Shown here: piece by piece, positions 1-8,457 of the stretch
Layout of the letters: each line of letters starts with the position of its first letter
How positions within the stretch are numbered: the first letter of the stretch is position 1
Source: Candidatus Saccharibacteria bacterium oral taxon 488
GTDB lineage: Bacteria; Patescibacteriota; Saccharimonadia; Saccharimonadales; Saccharimonadaceae
Length of the DNA stretch: 64,000 nt
Direction: 5' to 3'
Assembly: GCA_013100805.1 (NCBI GenBank)
Contig: CP040000.1
Coordinates: 434,001-498,000, forward strand
Position numbers and translations under genes: made by a program
Notes under the pieces: model-generated
Told to the model about the DNA's origin: nothing
The model's input: only the letters and a program-made list of their open reading frames with translations
The model's database searches: none

Positions 1-351
1 TGCCGCCTCGGCGTTTGGCTGGTCGCTGGCGACAACCGCGCGCTGGGCGCTATTCATTAGCAAATGGACAACGGCAGCTTTCTGGTCAAGCTGATCGTTA
101 AATCGGCGGCTGGTATCCATAACGCTATCGTGTAAAATTATCAGCCCCCTCACGGGCGGTACGATAAAATTTTCCAAGGGCGCGCACACGTGGATAATTT
201 CACAATCGGATAATTCTTCTGTGTTGGTGTGGCGGTCAGCTGTGTCAAATTCACGAACTAGAAAGCCGTACCTCTTAGCGCGCCGCACTAATTGCGAACC
301 CAAATCGCCCAGCGAACCGATAACGCCGACAGTTTGTTTTGTGGATGTCAT
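1..351 (-). CDS. Rossmann-fold protein, prephenate-dehydrogenase-like (partial)
   Basis: The N-terminal 117 residues of a gene that runs off the left edge; I translated it by hand. It starts MTSTKQTVGVIGSLGDLGSQ, a beta-alpha nucleotide-binding turn of G-x-x-G-x-x-G type, followed by a short basic helix and a strand ending in Glu/Asp. A second Rossmann-like stretch is HVCAPLENFIVPP. This layout resembles TyrA/prephenate dehydrogenase-like and related NAD(P) proteins. A strong Shine-Dalgarno (GGAGGCC) lies just before the ATG at 351. The C-terminal domain is not visible, so substrate and pathway cannot be assigned. An amino-acid biosynthetic role would be surprising in a genome this reduced. 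Confidence 0.6.
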   Translation of the reverse strand, partial: MTSTKQTVGVIGSLGDLGSQLVRRAKRYGFLVREFDTADRHTNTEELSDCEIIHVCAPLENFIVPPVRGLIILHDSVMDTSRRFNDQLDQKAAVVHLLMNSAQRAVVASDQPNAEAA

Positions 352-465
352 ACGGCCTCCTTTGATTTTACGGGGATGGTTATATTGTTAAGTATACGAT
401 ATCTGGCGTCGCTATGCAGATTTTTGATACGATAGTCTGGGCTTGGACCCGATCTCAGTTATAGA

Positions 466-1320
466 TCATTTTCTTAATCTTTTTGTGCGACTCGTAGATT
501 TTGACGGATACTCGCCCGTCAGATGCTGCTTGACTAGCCCAGACAAACGCTTGGCATATTTATCCGTTATTTCGTGCCTCTGCATGGTCATTGACCGATG
601 GACGATGTTCTTATGCTCTTTGGCTAGTTTCTTCAAATTCCGTTCGACGATCAGTGGGTCGAGTTTGCCTGACAGAATAGTGATTGGCAGTTTCAATTGT
701 GATATATCAGTCATCGTGGTTTGATTGATTATTGCAGTATTTAGAGCGGTCAGGAAGGATTTAGCAGTAATTTTATCAGCCGTAAATCCCGCGTCGGGCC
801 ATATATTATGTCGGTCAGCGAACTGCAACAGGCGCTTCGAGCTCCTCGGATGCTTGTTGATAAGGCTATATAGGGTTCGTAATATTTTTTCTGGATGATG
901 GATTTTCTCGTCAATCTTAGGGTGATATATTGGCGGGCTGCATAGGATTAGTGACTGAGCTAATTTTGGATATTTTTTAGCGAGTTCTACGGCGGCCAGC
1001 GATCCCATAGAATGGCCAATGACGATGTCAAGATGAGTGATTGATTCGTGGCGTAGCGTGGCGGTGATGCTGGTGGCCTGGTCGTGAGCGTTGTATGATT
1101 TCCAGTCGGGTTTTGGTGAATTGCCAAATCCTAGCATGTTAATGGCGATAACTTGCGTATCTCTGGGCAAATATGGTTCTAGCGGTTTCCAGGTACGCCA
1201 CGATGTGCCCAGCCCATGGATAAGTAGAATGGTAGATTTTGGGTTATCTGGGCGACAAAAATAATATACATTCAGGGTGTACGGGACGCGCAGCCAGCGG
1301 TGGATTAATCGATCAAACAT
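466..1320 (-). CDS. alpha/beta hydrolase
   Basis: A 284-aa alpha/beta-fold hydrolase. The oxyanion region LLIHGLGTSWRTW and the nucleophile elbow GHSMGS (Ser nucleophile) are clear, and a late IILSGKLDPL-type stretch followed by QRHE provides plausible Asp and His of the triad. The reading frame is open further upstream, but I place the start at MFDRLIHRW (1320): a -10 box TATACT at 1328-1333 lies 7 nt before this ATG and there is no Shine-Dalgarno, so the mRNA is probably leaderless. Substrate unknown; the family includes esterases, lipases and dehalogenases. It follows the end of the ribosomal supercluster on the same strand but appears to have its own promoter. Confidence 0.75.
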   Translation of the reverse strand: MFDRLIHRWLRVPYTLNVYYFCRPDNPKSTILLIHGLGTSWRTWKPLEPYLPRDTQVIAINMLGFGNSPKPDWKSYNAHDQATSITATLRHESITHLDIVIGHSMGSLAAVELAKKYPKLAQSLILCSPPIYHPKIDEKIHHPEKILRTLYSLINKHPRSSKRLLQFADRHNIWPDAGFTADKITAKSFLTALNTAIINQTTMTDISQLKLPITILSGKLDPLIVERNLKKLAKEHKNIVHRSMTMQRHEITDKYAKRLSGLVKQHLTGEYPSKSTSRTKRLRK

Positions 1321-1343
1321 TATATTAAGTATACTATGAAAAC

Positions 1344-1368
1344 ACTCCGCCTGCACATGAGACGGAGT
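1344..1368 (-). terminator. candidate terminator after rpsI
   Basis: An 8-bp stem (ACTCCG and CT arms with one mismatch) followed on the minus strand by GTTTTC. It lies 28 nt beyond the rpsI stop and just upstream of the promoter of the hydrolase gene, so it probably ends the ribosomal transcription unit. The short T-tract makes it a weak call. Confidence 0.45.
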
Positions 1369-1396
1369 ATTCTCGAGAACCGGTTTCTCCTCTGTT

Positions 1397-1795
1397 TTAA
1401 CGCTTGGAGAATTGTTCGCGCTTGCGGGCAGAACGCAGACCGTATTTCTTGCGTTCTTTCTCGCGTGGGTCACGCTTGAGCAGCTCAGCCTTCTTCAAGA
1501 CTGGGCGCAGATCAGCGTGAGCAGCCGTCAATGCTTTGGCGATGCCAAGCTTGATGGCGTCAACTTGACCAGCGAGACCACCACCTTTCACCAAGATGGT
1601 AACATCGTATTCCTTTTGCTTGCTGACGATAGCCAGTGGGTCGGTTACTTCTGCCAGCAAGGTTTTGTTGCCATCCAAGTACTCAGCAGCTGCTTTGCCA
1701 TTGATGGTGATGGTACCCTTGCCAGGAAGCAAGCGAACACTTGCTGAAGCACTTTTGCGTCGTCCCAAGCCGTAGAAATAGGTATCAGTAGCCAT
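1397..1795 (-). CDS. rpsI: 30S ribosomal protein uS9
   Basis: 132 aa, close to the usual 130. The N-terminal motif GLGRRKSASASVRL and the C-terminal KREQFSKR tail, which reaches the P-site tRNA in the ribosome, are both typical of uS9. It is the last gene of the minus-strand ribosomal cluster and sits 1 nt after rplM, the usual rplM-rpsI pair. The larger open frame of the hydrolase overlaps its end only if a far-upstream start is used, which I reject. Confidence 0.97.
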   Translation of the reverse strand: MATDTYFYGLGRRKSASASVRLLPGKGTITINGKAAAEYLDGNKTLLAEVTDPLAIVSKQKEYDVTILVKGGGLAGQVDAIKLGIAKALTAAHADLRPVLKKAELLKRDPREKERKKYGLRSARKREQFSKR

Positions 1796-1796
1796 A

Positions 1797-2228
1797 TTAC
1801 TTTACCTCAACTTTCTCTGGGGTTTGTGCTGCGTGAGCATGCTCGCTGCCGGCAAATACGCGGAGGCGCTTGAGGCGCTCTGCTTGCAATTTGTTCTTTG
1901 GTAGCATACCTTTGACAGCTTCTTCAATAATTCGTTCTGGGTGGCGTTCACGCATTTCTTTGAACTGCGTTTCTTTGATGCCGCCCGGGAAACCGCTGTG
2001 ACGGTAGTAGTACTTGTCAGTTTCCTTGTAGCCAGTAACGACGGTGTTTGCAGCGTTGATAACTACGACGTAGTCGCCACCATCAACGTGTGGTGTGTAG
2101 GTTGGCTTGTATTTACCGGTCAGGTGTTTAGCAATTTCAGTCGCCAAACGTCCTAGTGGCAATTCGCTCGCGTCAAACAATACCCAGCGGCGAGAAACTT
2201 CAGATGGTTTTTGTGAATAAGTCTTCAT
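1797..2228 (-). CDS. rplM: 50S ribosomal protein uL13
   Basis: 143 aa (family about 142). GRLATEIAKHLTGK near the N-terminus and HVDGGDYVVVINA are typical uL13 sequence. The open frame extends upstream, but the ATG at 2228 is chosen because AAGGAGAAATAAG precedes it and the protein then begins MKTYSQKPSE. It lies one base after the rplQ stop. A large-subunit early-assembly protein. Confidence 0.97.
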   Translation of the reverse strand: MKTYSQKPSEVSRRWVLFDASELPLGRLATEIAKHLTGKYKPTYTPHVDGGDYVVVINAANTVVTGYKETDKYYYRHSGFPGGIKETQFKEMRERHPERIIEEAVKGMLPKNKLQAERLKRLRVFAGSEHAHAAQTPEKVEVK

Positions 2229-2229
2229 C

Positions 2230-2616
2230 TTATTTCTCCTTCTTTGGCATTGGTTTGATATCGTCGACAAACTCGATGATTGCCATTTGTGCGCCGTCGC
2301 CAACACGTAGGCGGGTGCGCTCAACGCGAACGTGTCCGCTGGTGCGGCCGCTCAGCTGTGGGGCAATTTCATCAACGAGCTTGTAAGCAACAGCGCGGGT
2401 GCTGAGTGCTGCGATCACCTGGCGGCGGCTTGCCAAATCGCCTTTCTTCGCCTTGGTGATGATTTTTTCAATGTGGCGCTTCAGCTCTTTGGCTTTCGGC
2501 AAGGTGGTCTCGATTTTGCCGTGCTCGACTAGGCTGGTTGCCAGACCTCTCAGCAAGGCTCGCCGTTGATCACGCTCACGGCCGAACTTGCGCCCTTGAT
2601 ATCCGTGTCTATGCAT
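2230..2616 (-). CDS. rplQ: 50S ribosomal protein bL17
   Basis: 128 aa, matching bL17. The start MHRHGYQGRKFGRERDQRR and the IETTLPKAKELK segment are diagnostic. It follows rpoA by 2 nt, preserving the universal rpoA-rplQ order. The C-terminus is a short lysine-rich tail. Confidence 0.97.
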   Translation of the reverse strand: MHRHGYQGRKFGRERDQRRALLRGLATSLVEHGKIETTLPKAKELKRHIEKIITKAKKGDLASRRQVIAALSTRAVAYKLVDEIAPQLSGRTSGHVRVERTRLRVGDGAQMAIIEFVDDIKPMPKKEK

Positions 2617-2618
2617 AG

Positions 2619-3536
2619 TTAAAACTCCAACTCCGCCATCTTGTCGCGTACTTCATCCAGCGCCTTTGAACCAAAGCCTTTCAATTCTCGCAAATCTTGC
2701 TCGGTCAAAGTCACCAGGTCGCGAATGGTGCGGATTTCATTGTTAATCAGCGCGTTCGTTGTGCGGGCGCTTAGGTTTAATTCTTCAATTGACATGTCAA
2801 GTTCCGAATCATCTGCCTCGTCGTTACCCAGCGCTGGCGCACCAGTTACCACAGTCGAGCCTGCCAGCGCGCTGTATTGGCTGACGAGGATAGCCGCTGC
2901 TTCCTCAAAGGCTTCGCGCGGTGTCAGTGTGCCGTCGGTCTCAACCGTCAGTGCCAGCTTTTCGAGGTTGGTCTCGTCGCCAACACGGGTCGAGTCGACC
3001 TTGTAGCGAACGCGCAGCACCGGTGTAAAGATAGCGTCGAGCGCAATCATGTCGGAGTGTAATCGATTGACACTCGACTCCTCAATCGTCTGGTAGCCAC
3101 GGCCAGCTTCTGCCACCAAGTCCATGATGACGGTCTTATTCGGATCATCGATGGTAGCGATGATGTGGTCTGGGTTAACAACTTCTACTTCGCCGTTTGC
3201 TTGGATGTCGCCAGCGGTGATAACACCACCAGTTTTTTCCAGACGCAGCTCAACTGGCTCGTCAGTGTGAACGCGGAGTCGCACACCCTTTAGGTTCAGC
3301 ATGATGTCAACGACATCTTCTTTGACGCCCTCGACGGTGGTGAACTCGTGTGTCGCACCCTCGATACGAAAGGCAACGATCGCGCCGCCGCGAATGCTCG
3401 AGAGTAGCACCCGGCGCAAGGAGTTGCCAAGCGTATTGCCATAGCCGGCGTGCATCGGCTCAATCAGAAAGGTCGCACTGGTCGCAGAGGTGTCATCAAC
3501 GCTCGCGAGTGCTGGATTGTAAATTGCTTTTGCCAT
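2619..3536 (-). CDS. rpoA: RNA polymerase subunit alpha
   Basis: 305 aa (E. coli 329). The N-terminal dimerisation and assembly domain shows HAGYGNTLGNSLRRVLLSS; residues about 235-305 form the C-terminal DNA-binding domain with LNLSARTTNALINNEIRTI and the helix-hairpin-helix LKGFGSKALDEV. The linker is acidic (NDEADDSELD). It lies after rpsD as in the classic alpha operon. All parts needed for alpha function appear present. Confidence 0.97.
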   Translation of the reverse strand: MAKAIYNPALASVDDTSATSATFLIEPMHAGYGNTLGNSLRRVLLSSIRGGAIVAFRIEGATHEFTTVEGVKEDVVDIMLNLKGVRLRVHTDEPVELRLEKTGGVITAGDIQANGEVEVVNPDHIIATIDDPNKTVIMDLVAEAGRGYQTIEESSVNRLHSDMIALDAIFTPVLRVRYKVDSTRVGDETNLEKLALTVETDGTLTPREAFEEAAAILVSQYSALAGSTVVTGAPALGNDEADDSELDMSIEELNLSARTTNALINNEIRTIRDLVTLTEQDLRELKGFGSKALDEVRDKMAELEF

Positions 3537-3557
3537 AATTCTTCCCTAACCCTTCTT

Positions 3558-4178
3558 TTATCGTGAGTAATACTCAACAATTAATTGCTCGTTGATGTCA
3601 GCTTCTGCTTCCTCGCGCTTTGGCAGTCCAGTCACTTCAATCTTCAGCTTCTTGCTATCACTCTTTAGCCAGCTCAGCGGACCTTGGATTGAATTGTTGA
3701 TCACGTCGTCGATGTGCGTGAAGTACTCAGATTTGGTGCTCTTTGGACGAACGGTGATAACATCACCAGCCTTAACACGAATCGACGGAATATCGACGCG
3801 GCGGCCGTTTAGCTCAAAGTGCCCGTGGCTGACCAACTGGCGAGCAGCGCGGCGCGATACAGCGAACCCAGAACGATAAACTACGTTATCCAGCCGGCGC
3901 TCCAGCAGCTTCAGTAGATTCTCGCCTGCCAAACCCTCTTGGGCGCGGGTTGCTTCATTCATCAGGCGCGCAAATTGCTTTTCAACCAAGCCGTAAAGCC
4001 GACGAACCTTTTGCTTTTCGCGCAGCTGCGTAGCGTACAGGCTTGGCTTACTTTGGCGGCCGTGTGCGTGCTGACCTGGAATGCCAGATTTTCGCGCCAA
4101 AACTTTATGTGCTTTTGGATGAAGCGCATAACCTTCGCGGCGGCTTTGCTTGACAATCGGTGAATTATCTCGTGCCAT
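3558..4178 (-). CDS. rpsD: 30S ribosomal protein uS4
   Basis: 206 aa. The conserved GQHAHGRQSKPSLYATQLRE and LLERRLDNVVYRSGFA (S4-type RNA-binding domain) are present. The N-terminal zinc-finger cysteines found in some bacteria are absent, so this is a zinc-free form. A primary 16S-binding protein; it sits between rpsK and rpoA. Confidence 0.97.
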   Translation of the reverse strand: MARDNSPIVKQSRREGYALHPKAHKVLARKSGIPGQHAHGRQSKPSLYATQLREKQKVRRLYGLVEKQFARLMNEATRAQEGLAGENLLKLLERRLDNVVYRSGFAVSRRAARQLVSHGHFELNGRRVDIPSIRVKAGDVITVRPKSTKSEYFTHIDDVINNSIQGPLSWLKSDSKKLKIEVTGLPKREEAEADINEQLIVEYYSR

Positions 4179-4180
4179 AA

Positions 4181-4570
4181 TTATGCCCTCCGTGCCTTTC
4201 GTGGACGAACGCCGCCGTGAGGCACGCCAGTTACGTCCTTAATGCTTTCTACTGAGATGTCGAAAGCGCCAACCGCACGAATAGCGGCGTCACGGCCCAA
4301 GCCGACACCTTTGACGAAAACGTCAACTGATTTCAAACCATACTGCGTTTTCGCAGCTTCAGCAGCTTTTTCAGCAGCAACCTGTGAAGCATAGGCGGTG
4401 CCTTTTTTGCTACCACGGAAACCACATGCACCAGCTGATGAAGCGGTCAACACGTTACCCTTCTTGTCAGAAAAGGTAACAATGGTGTTGTTAAATGTTG
4501 CTTGAATATGCAGCTGACCAGCTGGGACTGATCGGCGCTGCTTCTTCTTGGTAGATTTTGCGTCTGCCAT
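4181..4570 (-). CDS. rpsK: 30S ribosomal protein uS11
   Basis: 129 aa. HIQATFNNTIVTFSD near the N-terminus and the C-terminal TGVPHGGVRPRKARRA are standard uS11 (platform protein contacting mRNA near the E site). It lies 2 nt upstream of rpsD and 15 nt after rpsM. Confidence 0.97.
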   Translation of the reverse strand: MADAKSTKKKQRRSVPAGQLHIQATFNNTIVTFSDKKGNVLTASSAGACGFRGSKKGTAYASQVAAEKAAEAAKTQYGLKSVDVFVKGVGLGRDAAIRAVGAFDISVESIKDVTGVPHGGVRPRKARRA

Positions 4571-4585
4571 TTCTTAGTCCTTTCT

Positions 4586-4972
4586 TTAGGTCTTACTTGC
4601 TGCTTTTGGTTGTGTACCGCCCACGGCGATGGCGCGACCCTTGCGAGTTCGTGCATTCGTACGAGTCCGCTGTCCGCGTGTCGGCAGTCCTGCTTTGTGG
4701 CGAAGACCGCGATAGGCGTTGATATCCTTCAAGCGCTTAATGTTGTTAGTTACCAAGCGCTGGAGATCACCTTCGACGGTGTATTCGCTGTCGATAATTT
4801 CGCGAATCTTGTTTTCTTCAGCCTCGGTGAGATCTTTCACCCGAGTGGTCGGCTCAATCTTAGCCGCCGCAAGGATGCTCGAAGCGTGCTTCGGCCCAAT
4901 CCCATAAATATAGGTGAGCGCAATTTGCACTTGCTTCTCTGTTGGGATAACTACCCCAGCAATTCGAGCCAT
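4586..4972 (-). CDS. rpsM: 30S ribosomal protein uS13
   Basis: 128 aa. It begins [20 protein letters not shown] and contains [20 protein letters not shown], the tRNA-contacting basic tail typical of uS13. It follows rpmJ by 2 nt, as in most bacteria. Confidence 0.97.
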   Translation of the reverse strand: MARIAGVVIPTEKQVQIALTYIYGIGPKHASSILAAAKIEPTTRVKDLTEAEENKIREIIDSEYTVEGDLQRLVTNNIKRLKDINAYRGLRHKAGLPTRGQRTRTNARTRKGRAIAVGGTQPKAASKT

Positions 4973-4974
4973 GC

Positions 4975-5103
4975 TTAACCCTGCCTTTGCTTGTTCTTAG
5001 GTTTTCTTTTGTTGATGACGTACAGGCGGCCTTTGCGGCGCACTAGCTTGTCACCTTTCTTGGGATCTTTGTCGATCTTCTTGACACTTGCACGAACTTT
5101 CAT
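4975..5103 (-). CDS. rpmJ: 50S ribosomal protein bL36, zinc-free form
   Basis: A 42-aa gene found by hand translation. It begins [20 protein letters not shown] and ends NKQRQG, the bL36 signature. All four zinc ligands of the classical C-x2-C...C-x4-H form are replaced (Asp, Pro and Asn/Lys positions), and the protein is about 4-5 residues longer than usual. It is placed between infA and rpsM as expected. Confidence 0.95.
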   Translation of the reverse strand: MKVRASVKKIDKDPKKGDKLVRRKGRLYVINKRKPKNKQRQG

Positions 5104-5154
5104 AAAGTGCTCTGAAATCTCCCTTCCCGAGTAAACCCGAGATTATCGTTAGTA

Positions 5155-5421
5155 TTATGACGAGCGCCGCGTGTTTCGAACCGCGTGCGCTGGTCGCTCC
5201 TCCTTGAGGCGAAAGACGATGCGACCCTTTGTGAGATCGTAAGGAGTCATCTCGACTTCCACCCTATCACCAGGCACCAGGCGGATGTAATTCTTGCGCA
5301 TCCGTCCCGAAATGTGCGCGATGATACTATGGCCATTCTCCAGTTCCACCCGAAATTGGGTATTAGGCAGTGCTTCCACCACCTTACCAATCATCTTGAT
5401 GACTTCCTTTTGACTCGCCAT
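5155..5421 (-). CDS. infA: translation initiation factor IF-1
   Basis: 88 aa, longer than the usual 72 because of a basic tail ([14 protein letters not shown]). The S1-like OB fold is intact, with [29 protein letters not shown] and [19 protein letters not shown]. It lies directly after secY; adk and map, usually between them, are absent here. Confidence 0.96.
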   Translation of the reverse strand: MASQKEVIKMIGKVVEALPNTQFRVELENGHSIIAHISGRMRKNYIRLVPGDRVEVEMTPYDLTKGRIVFRLKEERPAHAVRNTRRSS

Positions 5422-5459
5422 AAGTTACAGTTGTCAATTATACCGTATCGCCTCGGCGA

Positions 5460-6926
5460 TTACAAGAGGGACGAGCGTCGTTTTTTCGACTTTTTCTTGG
5501 TCAGTTCGTCTGGGTCAAAGTCGTCATAGGTAACCATCAGAGCGCGCGAGTTGAGCTGGCGTAGTGACTCGAGGCCGACTGAGACTACGATGAGCAGCCC
5601 GGTACCGCCGATCGACAGGCGCGAGCCGCGGATTGCCGCTAGGTGATACATTAAATATTCAGCGACAAACGGCAAGATGGCGATGATACCGAGGACGATT
5701 GAACCGAACAGAATTAAGCGATTAACCGTGCGCGTTAGATATTTCTCGGTTTGCTCACCCGGCCGAACGCCCTCGATAAAGCCGCCCTGCTTTTGCAGAT
5801 TCTCAGCGATTTCGTTAGCGTTAAAGACGATCCCGGTGTAGAAATAAGTAAAGGCAATGACCAAGAGGAAATATAGCGTCGGGTAAATGAACGCCTCCCA
5901 GGTGCTGCCGGTAAAGGAGCCCGGGTTTGGCGCCTGAAACCACGTGATCAGGGTGTTGGCAGTGTTTTGCAGGTTTGGATTGCCTGAGGCCTTCATGACT
6001 TGGCCGATGAATTGCGGCAAGCTGAGGAAGGCAACGGCAAAGATGACCGGGATGACGCCAGCAGCGATCAGCTTGACCGGCAGGATGCTCTTGATACCGC
6101 CGTAGCTGGAATTACCGTGAACGCGCTTGGCGTAGTTGATGGTGATGACGCGCTGGGCTTCGTTAATTTTTACCAAGAAGTAGAGAATGATGAGTGAGGC
6201 GATAGCCATGATTATCACTAGCCAAAAGACGGTTGGATTGACCGGCAAGGTAAACCAGTTAAAGACGTTCAGTCCGCCAGCCGCAGTGTTCCCAAGCGAC
6301 GAAATGAGTGAGCCCAGCATCTGCGGGATCTGGCTGATGATACCAGCGAAAATCAAGATCGAGATACCATTACCGATACCCTGCTCGGTGATCAATTCAC
6401 CCAGCCACATCAAAAGTACCGAACCGGCCGTCATTGCCGTCACGCCAACTGTCCACTCGAGCATCGTCGGGTCGCTCAGCGTCGTCGTACCGCCAGCTAG
6501 CACTGTCTGGCGCAACAGGAAGATAAAGGCGATCGACTGGACAATGGCCAATGGAATAGTCAGCCGCCGCGTCCACTGCTGGATCTTGCGCCTGCCCGAT
6601 TCACCGTCCTTGTGTAGCTCCTCGAGCTTTGGGATGGCCTTGGTGAGTAGCTGAGTGATGATACTAGCGGTAATGAATGGACTGAGTCCAACCAGCACGA
6701 GTGAAAAGCTCGCCAGCGCACCACCCGAAAGCAGGTTCAAGAACCCGCCGAGGTCAGTCTGTCCCAGCGCTGCTGCCAGTGCCGTCTTCATCTGTGTCGG
6801 ATTAGCCAACGGCACCGGAATATGCGCCAGCATTCGATACACCACAATAATCCCCACCACAATGGCCAGGCGTTTCTGCATATCTTTATTTTTCAGCGAC
6901 CGCCACACGGTCTTCCAACTCATCAT
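5460..6926 (-). CDS. secY: protein translocase subunit SecY
   Basis: 488 aa with about ten membrane segments. Family landmarks include AHIPVP near the first helix, FSLVLVGLSPFITASIITQLL, LLMWLGELITEQGIGNGISILIFAGI and the cytoplasmic loop VRPGEQTEKYL. The C-terminus ends in a basic KKKSKKRRSSLL. It forms the protein-conducting channel of the inner membrane. A methyltransferase gene and a terminator separate it from rplO, so secY probably starts its own transcript; TATACT boxes occur upstream near 6980 and 7056 without clear -35 partners. Confidence 0.97.
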   Translation of the reverse strand: MMSWKTVWRSLKNKDMQKRLAIVVGIIVVYRMLAHIPVPLANPTQMKTALAAALGQTDLGGFLNLLSGGALASFSLVLVGLSPFITASIITQLLTKAIPKLEELHKDGESGRRKIQQWTRRLTIPLAIVQSIAFIFLLRQTVLAGGTTTLSDPTMLEWTVGVTAMTAGSVLLMWLGELITEQGIGNGISILIFAGIISQIPQMLGSLISSLGNTAAGGLNVFNWFTLPVNPTVFWLVIIMAIASLIILYFLVKINEAQRVITINYAKRVHGNSSYGGIKSILPVKLIAAGVIPVIFAVAFLSLPQFIGQVMKASGNPNLQNTANTLITWFQAPNPGSFTGSTWEAFIYPTLYFLLVIAFTYFYTGIVFNANEIAENLQKQGGFIEGVRPGEQTEKYLTRTVNRLILFGSIVLGIIAILPFVAEYLMYHLAAIRGSRLSIGGTGLLIVVSVGLESLRQLNSRALMVTYDDFDPDELTKKKSKKRRSSLL

Positions 6927-7062
6927 CGTCGTTTACCCCTCTGTCTTTGGCATTTATATCCTCAGTAACTCTTTTCAGTATAGCGTAATTATTGATGCTT
7001 TTCCATAGGTTTATTGCTGTTTTATCTAAATTGACTGTCGGTTGTATTAGACAAAGTATAAT

Positions 7063-7908
7063 CTAGAGTGGTTTTTTACAGATATATACTTTATATGCAA
7101 AGACGTTATTTTCAGCACCATCAGAATACAGCGAGGCGGCTGTCACATTAACAAATAAGTGTTCAAGCCGCAGCTTCTTAATGATGCCCGCAAGAGGCCG
7201 TGCTAATTGTCTTAATCGGTCAAATGATGGTTTTAGACCCGTGGTCCAATCTTGAACCTCCATTAGTTCAAAACCGGTTTCCTTGATAGACTGTTCAAAT
7301 TCACCCCTACCGAATTGATACATAGCATGGATCGCAGCGTGATCTTTCACTAAATCAGCTAATCGTTTTATCTCTTGGTTAAAATTTTTGTAATCCATCT
7401 CGTACTCGGCGCAGACTAGCATTCCTCCAGGTTTAAGTACTCTGTAACACTCCGACAACACCTGTTTGACATTCCAGGCATGAGACAAAGATTCTGTTGT
7501 ATAAATGCGATCAAAGCTGCTGTCATCAAAACTTAAATCTGAGTAATCTTGCACTAGAAATGATGTTCGTGCTGCAACCCCATGCTTTAGAGCTCTGCGG
7601 GCAGCATTTTTAACTTCGTGCGGTGTTATCGTAATGCCAGTAACCTTGACCTTACAGGTCTTTGCGATTTCAGTAGCGACAACACCTTGTCCGCAGCCAG
7701 CGTCTAGTATGCGCATGTTTGGGTGTAATCGGAGTAATTTGATGAACTTACTATGGTAGTTAGCCTGTGCTTTATCCTCAGTCGTGTGTTGATCATCGTA
7801 ATATCCGAAGTGCTGACTGCGCTTCATGACGAGTAAATATCCCAGTCTTGAGCCAAGTTTTTGGTAATAGCTTGCTGCAGATTTACCGTCTTTTGATTTA
7901 TTGAACAT
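7063..7908 (-). CDS. class I SAM-dependent methyltransferase
   Basis: 281 aa. The SAM-binding motif I ILDAGCGQGVVA, the acidic motif II region, YTTESLSHAWN and the post-motif VLKPGGMLVCAEYE show a Rossmann methyltransferase. The overall layout resembles sterol/tocopherol-type C- or O-methyltransferases, but the substrate is unknown. I start at MFNKSKDGKS (7908): the alternative ATG at 7914 abuts the -10 box TATAAT (7915-7920), so it cannot be transcribed from that promoter. With the chosen start the -10 is 6 nt upstream, preceded by TGG (extended -10). The gene sits, with its own promoter, between rplO and secY. Confidence 0.85.
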   Translation of the reverse strand: MFNKSKDGKSAASYYQKLGSRLGYLLVMKRSQHFGYYDDQHTTEDKAQANYHSKFIKLLRLHPNMRILDAGCGQGVVATEIAKTCKVKVTGITITPHEVKNAARRALKHGVAARTSFLVQDYSDLSFDDSSFDRIYTTESLSHAWNVKQVLSECYRVLKPGGMLVCAEYEMDYKNFNQEIKRLADLVKDHAAIHAMYQFGRGEFEQSIKETGFELMEVQDWTTGLKPSFDRLRQLARPLAGIIKKLRLEHLFVNVTAASLYSDGAENNVFAYKVYICKKPL

Positions 7909-7931
7909 ATTCATATTATACCATTTACGTA

Positions 7932-7958
7932 AAATACCCCGTCCTGTGCGGGGTATTT
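7932..7958 (-). terminator. intrinsic terminator after rplO
   Basis: A perfect 10-bp stem (AAATACCCCG and its complement) with a 7-nt loop, 20 nt beyond the rplO stop. On the minus strand it ends in TTTT. It lies immediately before the -10 box of the methyltransferase gene, so the S10-spc transcript probably stops here before reaching secY. Confidence 0.75.
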
Positions 7959-7977
7959 GTTTGTGTGGCTGATAAAA

Positions 7978-8457
7978 TTACTTATCGCTCTCCTCGACAT
8001 CCTTGGTACTTTGGCGCAGTGGTGTCGCAACTTTCTCAAATGAGCCGCCGGCTTTTTCAATCGCTTTGACAACTGAAGCGGAAGCAGCTTGCACTTTCAA
8101 GTCAACCTTAGCTTTCAATTCACCGCGGGCGATCACCTTGACCGTGTGGAACGGCGTGGCGATGTAGCCTTCGGTAAATAGCAATGCGTTGTCAACGGTC
8201 TTACCGTCAAAGGCATTCAAGTGATCCAAGTAGACTACCTGAGCTGGTGTGCGCAGGCTCTTGAAACCGCGAGCTTTTGGCACAGCCTGAGCTAATGGAC
8301 GCTGGCCACCCTGGAACATGGCGCGAAGCTTTTTACCAGTACGGGCGTTCTGTCCCTTAGTACCGCGACCGGCGGTTTTACCCTGGCCAGCAGCGATACC
8401 GCGACCAACACGCTTTTTATTCTTGTTTGCTGAAACTTGGAGATCGTTGTATTTCAT
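7978..8457 (-). CDS. rplO: 50S ribosomal protein uL15
   Basis: 159 aa. It contains KKRVGRGIAAGQGKTAGRGTKGQ and GFKSLRTPAQVVYLDHL, standard for uL15. Its start codon overlaps the rpsE stop by 1 nt (TAATG). rpmD (L30), which normally lies between rpsE and rplO, is missing, as in CPR bacteria generally. Confidence 0.97.
   Translation of the reverse strand: MKYNDLQVSANKNKKRVGRGIAAGQGKTAGRGTKGQNARTGKKLRAMFQGGQRPLAQAVPKARGFKSLRTPAQVVYLDHLNAFDGKTVDNALLFTEGYIATPFHTVKVIARGELKAKVDLKVQAASASVVKAIEKAGGSFEKVATPLRQSTKDVEESDK

Noticed and set aside
466..1473. Long form of the hydrolase overlapping rpsI
   Set aside because: The upstream part is antisense-free overlap with rpsI and a terminator; the -10 box at 1328 fixes a start at 1320.
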